From positions 1-30,767 of the forward strand of contig LT649379.1 of assembly GCA_900128395.1 (NCBI GenBank): a stretch of DNA of 30,767 bases, read 5' to 3'. The translations under genes and the position numbers were made by a program. This DNA comes from Stramenopiles sp. TOSAG23-2. Lineage: Eukaryota; Sar. Within the stretch, counting starts at the first letter, position 1; each line of letters opens with the position of its first letter. Shown here in pieces: positions 1-8,005 of the stretch. The notes beneath the pieces are model-generated. The model was not told where the DNA came from. It was given only the letters and a program-made list of their open reading frames with translations, and did not search any database.

Positions 1-342
1 ATTTTTTGGGCTCTAACCCTAAACTAACCCGATCCTGAAAATCACATATCGGTGTCAAGCTCGGCTTATATTTGATGTATGGACAGGAGAACGGTCGGGA
101 ATTGTTCAGGTGATCAGTATACGACTTTTAGGTGTTGGTTTCAGCTTTGTATATAATGGGAAAGTGTAGAAATGGCATTCGTGTGAGTGTATGTTGGTGC
201 TGAAAAATAGAGTGAGAGGTCCCGTCATGTACGGGTATGACCCCGCAGTGCTGAGTAGTGCTAGCATCTCTAACCCTAACGTAAATGATCAAAATGCACG
301 ATATTTTTAGTAAGCAAGGTTCTAACTGTAAACTCCCAAGAC
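1..342. other. Gene-free left end with two telomere-like remnants
   Basis: No convincing ORF is seen. Positions 13-30 read CTAACCCTAAACTAACCC and 270-280 read CTAACCCTAAC, so degenerate CCCTAA/CCCTAAA units flank a stretch that looks richer in G and C than the DNA to its right. This is what an interstitial or decayed telomeric tract in a subtelomere looks like. Two remnants this short could also be chance. No long perfect telomere array is present, so this is not a chromosome end as such. Confidence 0.4.
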
Positions 343-714
343 CACGACCTACAGATAATCTATATACAATAGGTAACGGATATACAACGTTTCAAAGTCT
401 AATATGAATAACTTCAATGAAAGTTTTCAACCTTTCAGATTTTCACCATTTCGATGGAAAAGTGCTCTAATACTAACTCCATGCTAACATACGATTAAAA
501 TTTTTTTTTCAGGACTTTTCTTTAAAAACACGACCTACAGATATTGTATATGTAATAGGTAACGGATATACAACGTTTCAAAGTCTAATATGAATAACTT
601 CAATGAAAGTTTTCAACCTTTCATGATTTTCACCATTTCCATGCAAAAGTGCTCTAATACTAACTCCATGCTAACGTGCGATTAAAAAAAAAATCTCAGC
701 ACTTTTTGTTAAAA
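343..714. repeat. Tandem duplication, unit about 186 bp, two copies
   Basis: Copy 1 is about 343-528 and copy 2 about 529-714. Both begin with a CACGACCTACAGAT motif, share the long central part that includes AACGGATATACAACGTTTC, and end in a poly(A/T) tract followed by TTAAAAACA. The copies differ by scattered substitutions and by the length and strand composition of the A/T run. No coding potential is seen. It is the first of five consecutive doublets in the left arm. Confidence 0.9.
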
Positions 715-739
715 ACATAATTATACTTGTAAACTCTCG

Positions 740-1263
740 GAGAAAAGTTAAATATATCACCTACCATATAGAATCTACGATATTTTATCAAAATTTTTTA
801 TGTTGCATGTTCAAAATGAAGATTTCTAGCTCCTGTTAAAATTGTTGTGAATGAAAATCGATTTGGAATTCTAGGCCTTTTTCAAGCATGTGGAAATGCA
901 TTGTAAAATGGGGTATAGTTAATACAATATATCTCAAGTCAATCAAAATATTAATACAAAAGTAGGTTCGATTCTCATTAATACATGTATAGAGCCAAAC
1001 CGAGAAAAGTTAAATATATCACCTACCATATAGAATCTACGATATTTTATCAAAATTTTTTATGTTGCATGTTCAAAATGAAGATTTCTAGCTTCCGTTC
1101 AAATTGTTGTGAATGAAAATCAATCTGGAATTCTAGGCCTTTTTCAGGCATGTGAAAATACATTGCAAAATGGGGTATAATCAATACAATATATCTCAAG
1201 TCGATAAAAATATTAATACAAAAATAGGTTCGATTCTCATTTATACATGTATCGAGCCAAACC
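740..1263. repeat. Tandem duplication, unit about 262 bp, two copies
   Basis: Copy 1 is about 740-1001 and copy 2 about 1002-1263. Each starts GAGAAAAGTTAAATATATCA and ends near GAGCCAAAC. The copies are close to identical, with a few transitions. The unit contains a GGTTCGATTCTC segment near its end that resembles a Pol III B box, but no tRNA cloverleaf can be drawn around it. No ORF of note. Confidence 0.9.
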
Positions 1264-1617
1264 TAAGAGTAAGTTGATGACAACTGAGTGTCAGGAACAT
1301 ACTTTTCTAACAACGTTTCAATTGCATGTCAAAGTACCCTTACTATGAAATAGGCTTGTAAAACCTTAATAGGAATTCTAGGCCTTTTTCAGGCATGTGA
1401 AAATACATTGCAAAATGGGGTATAATCGACACAATATATCGCGAGCCAATCAAAATACAAATACAAAAATAGGTTCGATTCTCATTTATACATGTATCAA
1501 GCCAAACTTAAGAGTAAGTTGATGACAACTGAGTGTCAGGAAGATACTTTACTAACGACGTTTCAATTGCATGTTAAAGTACCCTTACTATGGAATAGGC
1601 TTGTAAAACCTTAATAA
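1129..1617. repeat. Tandem duplication, unit about 245 bp, two copies, overlapping the previous repeat
   Basis: Copy 1 is about 1129-1373 and copy 2 about 1374-1617. Each begins AATTCTAGGCCTTTTTCAGG, continues through the GGTTCGATTCTC segment, then carries a GAGTAAGTTGATGACAACTG block and ends at GTAAAACCTTAATA. The first half of copy 1 is also the end of the second 262-bp copy, so two duplications with different breakpoints share sequence. The order of events is therefore partly readable: the 3' block was added or retained only in the 245-bp unit. Confidence 0.88.
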
Positions 1618-1715
1618 AAGTGTCCAAAAATGTGCATTTTTTAGTGAAAATTCACTTTGGGTCTAGCGTTTCATGTAAATGTAATATTTATTTTGGTTGG
1701 AGTTTAGAGATACAA

Positions 1716-1940
1716 GTAATATATATAAAGAAAGGATGCGGAAGTTTATATGAGTTAAAAATGTTTGAAATGATGTTGTGAGACATAATGCAAATTTTAT
1801 ATATCTCATTAAATTTCTCAATTTTCTAGCTATATATATAAAGAAAGGATGTGGTAGTTTATATGACTTCAAAATGTTGGGAATGATGTTTGGAGACGTA
1901 ATGCAAATTTGATATATCTGATAAAATTTCTCAATTTTTG
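1716..1940. repeat. Tandem duplication, unit about 113 bp, two copies
   Basis: Copies are about 1716-1828 and 1829-1940. Each starts with TATATATAAAGAAAGGATG and ends near AAATTTCTCAATTTT. Divergence is visible, with several substitutions. The reverse strand is open for about 100 codons here only because the repeat happens to lack stops in that frame. The translated product is repetitive and does not look like a protein. Confidence 0.85.
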
Positions 1941-1966
1941 TACCCACTTTGGCGGAAGTTCTCAAA

Positions 1967-2430
1967 TTGAAAATAAAATTGGCAAAAATATTCGTGTTTG
2001 AGGTGTTATAGAAATGTAGTATAAAGTTGGTAGTCTAATTTACATAATTTTGGCAATATACTTAAAACTTAAGTATGGAGATTTTTTGTTAATTGATATT
2101 GTCGTGAAAATGGTCCCTATGAAGTTTTTTTGAATTAGTGCTGTGTCTATAATAATAATTAGCATAGATACAGCACTTGCAACAAAAAGTTTATGTATTA
2201 TTGAAAATAAAATTGGCAAAAATATTCGTGTTTGAGGTGTTATAGAAATGTAGTATAAATTTGGTAGTCTAATTTACATATTTTTGTTAGAGTACTTAAA
2301 ACTGTAGTATGGAGATTTTTTGTCAATTGATATTGTCATATTAATTTTCCCCTATAAAGTGTTTTTAACATATGGAAATAGCATTATAAAATTAGCATGG
2401 ACACAGGCCTTTCAACATTTTACTATTGAA
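1967..2430. repeat. Tandem duplication, unit about 234 bp, two copies
   Basis: Copy 1 is about 1967-2200 and copy 2 about 2201-2430. The first 150 bp are nearly identical (TTGAAAATAAAATTGGCAAA onward). The last 80 bp are diverged but still alignable through ATTAGCAT(A/G)GA(T/C)ACAG and TATTGAAAAT. Copy 1 additionally carries an imperfect hairpin at 2138-2176 whose arms read GTGCTGTGTCTAT and ATAGATACAGCAC. Confidence 0.85.
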
Positions 2431-2794
2431 AATTGTGTTTTTCTGCCACATTTTCTGTTTTTCATTTCCTATCATATTTATACTTAATATAGTCCTTTTC
2501 ATATACTCAGTAGATTTGTAGTGTTTGATATATTTGATAGGATATATTAGGTATTTTTTGTACTTGAGGTGCAAAAATATTTGCCGATCGTATCATTAAT
2601 TTGCACATTTTCAGCCGTGGGTGGAAATTTTTATGTTGAACTTCTTCTAGAAAAAGTTTTGTTAATATTGAACATTTATTATAAATGAAATAAATACATG
2701 TATGTTGAATGTGGAAGTCCTGAAAGTAACAACATAAATAAATTATATGCATATAATAATAATAATAATAATATACGAAAAGTAAATTAGAAAG
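2431..2794. other. AT-rich stretch with no recognisable gene
   Basis: Short open frames exist on the reverse strand, but they have poor composition and no recognisable motif. A (TAA)n microsatellite lies at about 2754-2773, just before the next putative start codon. Otherwise nothing is seen. Confidence 0.6.
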
Positions 2795-3169
2795 ATGGAT
2801 TTACCCAGATACATACGAGTTGCAGAAAGAGCTAACTTAATAGAAAAAAATGACTTAATAAACCAACCTGAAAATTCCCCTCCTCTCTCAAAAAAAGTTG
2901 TACATGTCCTCCAATATTTTCCCAAAAAGGTCACAGAAATGGGAATATGGTGGAACACATTTTATATCTTATTATTTTTTTTTTGTTATTTTTCGCGAGG
3001 AGAACCGCATAATTTTAGATATTTTTTTCCTGTTGCTTGGTTCCTTCAAGTATGTTTTGGTGGATGGTGTGTCGTCATAAGTTTGGTTGTGTGTATCCCG
3101 CTTTTTTTTTTGTTCATGTATCTACTAACTGCTTATGTGGCGGGGAGAGCGATTAGTCGCATTCTTTGA
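2795..3169 (+). CDS. Putative small hydrophobic protein (124 aa), uncertain
   Basis: The frame opens with a charged, soluble-looking 50 residues (MDLPRYIRVAERANLIEKND...). It then has an aromatic hydrophobic stretch at about 52-66 and two more at about 77-92 and 94-118, which could be membrane segments. I do not recognise a family. The phenylalanine-rich segments coincide with poly(T) runs, which create hydrophobic codons by composition alone, so the protein may not be real. A possible GTATGT donor near 3051 and a perfect TACTAAC element near 3122 lie inside the frame, so the true gene might be spliced. The ATG is the first in frame and has an A at -3. Confidence 0.35.
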   Translation: MDLPRYIRVAERANLIEKNDLINQPENSPPLSKKVVHVLQYFPKKVTEMGIWWNTFYILLFFFCYFSRGEPHNFRYFFPVAWFLQVCFGGWCVVISLVVCIPLFFLFMYLLTAYVAGRAISRIL

Positions 3170-3294
3170 ATGTATTTGTCTAGCTTTGATTCAGCAGAAC
3201 AATTGCGATAACGTATATGGACACTCCGATTTCGGTTAAAAAACGTATTGAAGTAATAAACCATTACTAAGACTCACGTCTTCATTACATTACC

Positions 3295-3555
3295 ATGAGT
3301 TCCAGTGGATTTAAAGTTCAAGTTTTAAGAGCACCACGTAAAAATGCAGACGGTGCATCGGCTAAAAAAAAATCAACAGCTAAAAAAAAATCTGCATTAA
3401 AGAAAAGAAAAGATCCTCCAGCTCGTCGTGTTACAGCAACGAAAGCTAAAAGAAATTATTTAGAGATGAAGAAACGTCATAAGAAAGGTTTAAATAAACT
3501 CAAACATTGGAGCCTGTGTTTCTTCTCATTACAAGTCAAGTATTGTGCTTTGTAA
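3295..3555 (+). CDS. Small lysine-rich basic protein (86 aa), possibly nuclear
   Basis: The product is strongly basic. After MSSSGFKVQVLRAPRKNADG comes an alanine/lysine-rich stretch (AKKKSTAKKKSALKKRKDPPARR), then KAKRNYLEMKKRHKKGLNKLKHW, and a short hydrophobic end. This resembles the composition of histone H1-like tails, HMG-like proteins or basic ribosomal and nucleolar proteins, but no diagnostic domain is present and I do not assign a family. The last 15 residues (SLCFFSLQVKYCAL) are unlike the rest, so the real C-terminus could lie in another exon. The gene converges on the GTPase gene ending at 3795. The codon pattern looks like real coding sequence, unlike the left arm. Confidence 0.5.
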   Translation: MSSSGFKVQVLRAPRKNADGASAKKKSTAKKKSALKKRKDPPARRVTATKAKRNYLEMKKRHKKGLNKLKHWSLCFFSLQVKYCAL

Positions 3556-3688
3556 AATATACGAGAGATGTTAAAAAGCTCTAAAATTATAAAATATTCT
3601 TTTTTTTTGATGAAAATAATACGTATAATTTAAAATATATTTCATTTTTTACTTTTTTACAAAAAAGGAGTCATTATATAAACGTAAC

Positions 3689-3932
3689 GAATCAAGATAT
3701 CTTCCAATAACTACAATCCTAGATATACGTTCTTCTTCTTTTCTCCACATACCCTCTGTTTCATCATCCAATGGTTCACATTCAAATAAATCATTTACTG
3801 CTTGTAAAATGAATCAAGATATCTTCCAATAACTACAATCCTAGATATACGTTCTTCTTCTTTTCTCCACATACCCTCTGTTTCATCATCCAATGGTTCA
3901 CATTCAAATAAATCATTTACTGCTTGTAAAAT
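3689..3932. repeat. Exact 122-bp tandem duplication in the 3' end of the GTPase gene
   Basis: 3689-3810 and 3811-3932 are identical. The unit runs from GAATCAAGATATC to CTGCTTGTAAAAT and is the last coding part of the minus-strand GTPase gene. Because 122 is not a multiple of 3, the second unit shifts frame and brings a TAA at 3795-3797 just after the first copy of the coding unit. Absence of any difference between copies means the event is very recent or is an assembly artefact. Confidence 0.95.
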
Positions 3933-5018
3933 ATATTTTTTATCATCATTTACAACTGATATAATACCTTTCATTCTAAATATTTGTGGTGTTGGTTTTG
4001 AACCATTCGTATCGTTATCTGTTGATGTCATCTTCTTATCTTCTTCATTTTCCTCCTCCTCATCGTCCGGTTCAATCCAAATAATTTCACCTAACCATTG
4101 ATTAAATGTTGGAAGATCTACAGGTATTTTTGATATTAATGTAATGGTAGTTACATTTGAATGTTTTACATGAGAGTTATTATTATCATGGTGATGATGT
4201 TCATGATGCTCTTCTTCGCCATGATGATGATGATGTTCATGCTCATCATGTTTATGATGGTCATGTTCTTCATTATCATACGTAAGATTCAATGCATCTT
4301 CTTTCACTTGTTTTGCATGAAATGCTTTTACATTCAATATTAAATCTAAATCAATTTCCGATTTTGTTGTTTTGTAGATATTTGCTACATTATTAATTTG
4401 TTTGATTTCTGAGATAACATTTGTAATTTCTTTCGCATCAGTTACTAAATCCATTTTATTTAACATTAAAATATCAGCATATGCTATTTGTAATGTAGCT
4501 TCATTACATGCTTTACCACTTTTCTTCGCCTTCTCTGATATGCGTCTTAATATATTTTTCGAATCAACAATAGTAATAACACCATCAAGATGCATTTGAC
4601 TCTCCAATTCATCATCTAACCAAAACGTACTTGCTAGTGGTCCAGGATTAGCCATTCCAGTTGTTTCAATTAAAATATAATCAAATTTATCTTTACGCTC
4701 TAATAAACGTTCTAATGTATTTACAAGATCATCCTTCACAGAACAACATATACAACCATTTCCTAGCGAAAAAAACTCATCAAACCATTCACCATTAGCA
4801 CCATCTTTTGCTATTAAACTTTCGACACCAATCTCATCACCAAATTCATTTTCTATAACAGCGATACGTTTCCCATGTTTTGCTGTTAATATATAATTTA
4901 AAAGTGTGGTTTTACCACTACCTAAAAAACCAGTAACAATGGTAATTGGAACGGATGATTTTTTTTTTTGTACCATCGTCGCCGTCGCATTTTCATTGAC
5001 ATCCTTTACAATCTCCAT
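3795..5018 (-). CDS. COG0523/CobW-type GTPase, ZNG1-like zinc metallochaperone (407 aa)
   Basis: A G3E-family GTPase of the COG0523 group, whose eukaryotic members (ZNG1/CBWD) deliver zinc to methionine aminopeptidase 1. Visible motifs: Walker A GFLGSGKT at 30-37, ENEFGDEIG at 56-64, the metal-binding CxCC motif CICC at 89-92, the ETTG box at 118-121, and the guanine-specificity NKMD at 187-190. A His/Asp/Glu-rich linker at about 252-287, with runs of four and five His, is a likely metal-binding loop. The C-terminal CobW_C domain spans about 289-401, with an IGRYLD strand at 397-402. No CPEL-type METAP-binding motif is seen in the short N-terminus. The C-terminus is odd: the exact tandem duplication replaces the expected tail with FYKQ and a stop. 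Reading the outer copy in the pre-duplication frame gives a longer tail, DSLRLYNDSFFVKK, ending at a TAA at 3649-3651, which fits the family better. The gene is divergent from the next one. Confidence 0.93.
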   Translation of the reverse strand: MEIVKDVNENATATMVQKKKSSVPITIVTGFLGSGKTTLLNYILTAKHGKRIAVIENEFGDEIGVESLIAKDGANGEWFDEFFSLGNGCICCSVKDDLVNTLERLLERKDKFDYILIETTGMANPGPLASTFWLDDELESQMHLDGVITIVDSKNILRRISEKAKKSGKACNEATLQIAYADILMLNKMDLVTDAKEITNVISEIKQINNVANIYKTTKSEIDLDLILNVKAFHAKQVKEDALNLTYDNEEHDHHKHDEHEHHHHHGEEEHHEHHHHDNNNSHVKHSNVTTITLISKIPVDLPTFNQWLGEIIWIEPDDEEEENEEDKKMTSTDNDTNGSKPTPQIFRMKGIISVVNDDKKYILQAVNDLFECEPLDDETEGMWRKEEERISRIVVIGRYLDSFYKQ

Positions 5019-5471
5019 ATTATTATTTTATTACGCAGTAGTATACTTCAACTGATTTATATATAAGAATATACTATAGCAATGTTTCATTTATATATCG
5101 TATACATATATATATATATATCTTCCTCGTACAGTCTATAACAAAATGAAATTCACATTATTTATTATTTTATTTTTATTTTTATTTATTATAATAAATA
5201 ATTTTTTATAATCGGAGGGTATTTAATTAGTGCTATGGACCTGCTATTAATATTAATATTTTTTAGTCACCCGCGCCGGTACTTCTTACTGTACTCATCT
5301 CCATTCATCAATCAATTTTAATAAATAATAATAAAATTATACGGAGAGTAAATTTCATATCCTTCTATGTATATATATATTTTTGTATAAATTATAAATA
5401 AGATTGTGAATTAGAAATATCTGATAGAGAGAAGGAGAAGAAGCACAAGGAAAAAAATATATCAACATACG
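5019..5471. other. Divergent intergenic region, shared 5' flank
   Basis: 453 bp lie between two divergently transcribed genes, so both promoters must be here. It is very AT-rich, with an (AT)n run at about 5106-5121 and a T-rich tract near 5160-5200. A short G+C-rich patch (CACCCGCGCCGGTAC) lies near 5268-5282. A 21-codon frame with signal-peptide-like composition at 5146-5211 is probably an effect of the poly(T/A) sequence. No recognisable promoter element can be assigned. Confidence 0.5.
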
Positions 5472-6728
5472 ATGGCAACCGTGACGACGCAACGGATCAA
5501 TAAAACCATGTTGAAAAAAATTATTTATTTAAATTTTGATTTAAATCGCACCGTATTAATGTCAGATGCAGCAGGTGGACGAAGTATGGATGATACTGTT
5601 AATTATTTATTATCAGAAATATCTTATGGCAAAGTGGAGAAGAACGACGAAAATACTGCACGATGGATTGCAACTGGTGAAGCAAAACCATATCCAGGTA
5701 ATGAGGTCCCAGATGATCGCACATTAATAACGTATAAAGCATTTGGTGATAATTTATATAAATATAAAACTAGTGGAAGTGTGGAAGATGTTGCACATAA
5801 TAAAACGATGAAAAAACATCGTAAAAAATTACAAAGTTCATTTACAAATGAAAATAACCCAGGTGAAAAATTTCGGCCCTATTTAGTACAAGTAATGAAT
5901 GCATTAGAGATGAAAGATGAAGCGACGAAAACATTGGCAAAAAATGCTGCAAAGACAATTGAACCTGGTTTATTAAAAGAATTTTGGGAAGATGGGAAAT
6001 ATTTTTTATTACCATCATTTTTAAATTTATTAATATATTTGCAATCAGATCCAGCATTACTTGCAAACGTTCGTATTATATATCGTACATTTGGATCAGA
6101 TTTAGAAGAAGTCGCAAAAGAATTAGATGTATTTCATCAAGGTAAACATCCATTATATCCAGGTATTAAATTAAATGATAAATTATTATTAAAAGAGCCA
6201 TATGGTGTTTTTTTCCGTAATAGTGATCAAAGTGATGGAACATCATTAATTGTAGGTACGATTGATAAAGCACCAAAAGATTGTACGGATTTAAAAGGTT
6301 TTTATGATACAAGTAAAATCCAAATTGAAAACGGATTCCAAAATTGTAGCAATACTATCACTGCAATGCTCTTAAATAATAATAATAATCAAGACAATCA
6401 ACAAACGCTTGGATTACGTGATTATTGGGAATGGTGGCATGCACATGGTGAAAGTGATGATTCTGGAAAAATATTAATTCTCGATAGTACTAAAATAGAT
6501 GCTGAACATCATTGTTTCATTGATGATCATGTCGAAGCTGATCATGCTCATATTGTAGATGTACGAGATGGAGCAACTGGTTCAAAAATACCATTTGAAA
6601 AATCAATCAATGCAAATATTTTCCGTTCAGAACCGTTTTTAGCTATTACGGATAATAATTATTTTATAAATATGTTTGAAAATATTGTTACCATTAGTAA
6701 TAAGGATGAAGAAGGATCAAATTTGTAA
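5472..6728 (+). CDS. HAD-like superfamily protein with altered motif I (418 aa)
   Basis: The protein looks like a distant member of the haloacid dehalogenase fold. After a short leader, a hydrophobic strand runs into FDLNRTV at 22-28, which matches HAD motif I (DxDx[TV]) except that the second Asp is Asn (D23-L-N25-R-T27). A possible motif II lies in VRIIYRTFG at 200-208 (T206). A motif III lysine could be K333 or K341. The acidic motif IV is clear in CFIDDH at 348-353 (D351, D352), after a typical hydrophobic strand ILILD at 334-338. In most HAD phosphatases the second Asp of motif I is the general acid, so an Asn suggests altered chemistry or loss of phosphatase activity. The region 50-200 would be a cap or insertion. 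An Asn-rich loop (302-306) is low complexity. M13, just before the first strand, is an alternative start. The superfamily assignment is by motif only. Confidence 0.65.
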   Translation: MATVTTQRINKTMLKKIIYLNFDLNRTVLMSDAAGGRSMDDTVNYLLSEISYGKVEKNDENTARWIATGEAKPYPGNEVPDDRTLITYKAFGDNLYKYKTSGSVEDVAHNKTMKKHRKKLQSSFTNENNPGEKFRPYLVQVMNALEMKDEATKTLAKNAAKTIEPGLLKEFWEDGKYFLLPSFLNLLIYLQSDPALLANVRIIYRTFGSDLEEVAKELDVFHQGKHPLYPGIKLNDKLLLKEPYGVFFRNSDQSDGTSLIVGTIDKAPKDCTDLKGFYDTSKIQIENGFQNCSNTITAMLLNNNNNQDNQQTLGLRDYWEWWHAHGESDDSGKILILDSTKIDAEHHCFIDDHVEADHAHIVDVRDGATGSKIPFEKSINANIFRSEPFLAITDNNYFINMFENIVTISNKDEEGSNL

Positions 6729-6970
6729 CAATGCATATTAATAATAATAAAAATATTATGATACTGTATATATGTGAATGAATAATAATAATTATAATTA
6801 TGGAAATACCACGTATATTACAAGGCCTCGTATAATACAATGTAAAAAGATGAGTATTTTTTAATACGATACGAGTATATTTTTTGTTTATAAAAATGAT
6901 AATCGTCTATATGTGCACTCTAATACACGCATATAATATAATGTTTTAGCGCCTGCAAAAAATGTAGTTT

Positions 6971-7441
6971 TTAATTCAAAACAATCATTTCGCAAACAGT
7001 TTTGTTTATCAAATCTTCAACAACATTTTCAATTTGCATTTTTTCAAATATTTTTTCATATTTTTCAATTGTATCATGAATTTCTTTGTCTTTCATGTCA
7101 ATGGTTTTTGCATCATTCTCACGTAAATGTTTCATCGTATTGATGTCATTTTCATATTCATGTAATAAATCTTTAAAGCTGTTAACATTATTTTGCGTTT
7201 TCTTTTGCATTTTCAAGACATATTCTAACGTTTTGTTGTTATTATTCACCTCCACTTGAAGTTTTCTGTTAATTGCATCTTTTTGTTTAATCTCTTGCAT
7301 TAAATTTTCATTTACTATTATAAAATGATATGAATATAATAATTTCAACTGTAAATATGATATATAAAAAAGCAATAATACCAATAACAATATTGCAACG
7401 ACAGATGTAATCCTAATACTAGTAATAACGTTTTGTTCCAT
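6971..7441 (-). CDS. Small single-pass membrane coiled-coil protein (156 aa)
   Basis: The N-terminus has about 10 residues, then a strong membrane segment at about 12-30 (VTSIRITSVVAILLLVLLLFY). From about 44 to 145 the protein is rich in Lys, Glu, Asn and Asp with regular Leu/Ile/Val/Met spacing, a probable coiled coil. The lack of a cleavage site and the position of the hydrophobic stretch suggest a signal anchor with the coiled coil on one side of the membrane. I recognise no family. The gene is divergent from the secreted-protein gene starting at 8006 and convergent with the HAD-like gene. The start at 7441 is the first Met and lies directly before the membrane segment. Confidence 0.65.
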   Translation of the reverse strand: MEQNVITSIRITSVVAILLLVLLLFYISYLQLKLLYSYHFIIVNENLMQEIKQKDAINRKLQVEVNNNNKTLEYVLKMQKKTQNNVNSFKDLLHEYENDINTMKHLRENDAKTIDMKDKEIHDTIEKYEKIFEKMQIENVVEDLINKTVCEMIVLN

Positions 7442-8005
7442 GTAATACGTCTAATGTTTATCTTTTCTTTTCTTACTTTCTATCTATCATGTTTATCGTC
7501 ACATCAATCAATCTATCTATATATATAAATGTGTCAGACGACCTCCAAATGTTTTTTTTTTGGTAGTTTTTGATTTACTCTTGATGTGTAATGAAGAGTA
7601 CCCAATTAAGTATACTAAATTTCCCCATTCAAGTATAATTACCTCCAGGTGGTAGACTGCTCGTATATCACACGTGATAGGGAGATATATAAACTAAACA
7701 AAACGTTAGTAATTTTTATCACATATATTTTATATTAGATTTCCACAACTATATACATGTACATATATAGATTGTACATTTGTAGAAATATTTTAAAGGA
7801 TATAGTAATTTAAAATTAAAAATTGATTAGACATATATTATAACAAGATTTTAAAAAGGTATATTTAGTTTTATTTCGTCTTTGTCTATCTTTTTCTTTT
7901 TTATGTACTAGACGCGTTATAATATTTTTGGCATTTCCCCCTCTTCCTCCTTTTGTATGTATGTAATAATATTTATGATATAAAAAAAAAGATTTAAATC
8001 AAAAG
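7442..8005. other. Divergent intergenic region without a visible gene
   Basis: 564 bp separate the coiled-coil gene and the secreted-protein gene, which point away from each other. It is AT-rich with scattered homopolymer runs (T9 near 7553-7561, A9 near 7983-7991) and a pyrimidine-rich stretch around 7877-7900. No ORF, RNA gene or repeat is evident. Confidence 0.5.

Noticed and set aside
905-985. tRNA-like signal (GGGGTATAGTTAA followed by GGTTCGATTCTC), repeated in the left-arm units
   Set aside because: The A-box-like and B-box-like parts are correctly ordered, but acceptor and T stems do not pair and no anticodon arm can be drawn. At most it is a degenerate SINE-like trace.
1663-1965. 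100-codon minus-strand frame in the left arm
   Set aside because: It lies across the 113-bp tandem repeat, its translation is internally repetitive for that reason, and it has no recognisable features. It is an accident of AT-rich repeat sequence.
2392-2752. Two overlapping minus-strand frames of 60 and 81 codons
   Set aside because: Composition is dominated by Ile, Lys, Tyr and Asn as expected from random AT-rich DNA. No membrane or motif pattern, and no support from flanking splice sites.
4161-4343. Met-rich plus-strand frame opposite the GTPase gene
   Set aside because: It is the antisense of the His codon run in the metal-binding linker (CAT read as ATG), so a shadow of that feature.
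5146-5211. 21-codon plus-strand frame with signal-peptide-like composition
   Set aside because: It consists of TTT/ATT/TTA codons in a poly(T/A) tract with no continuation. It is too short and compositionally expected.
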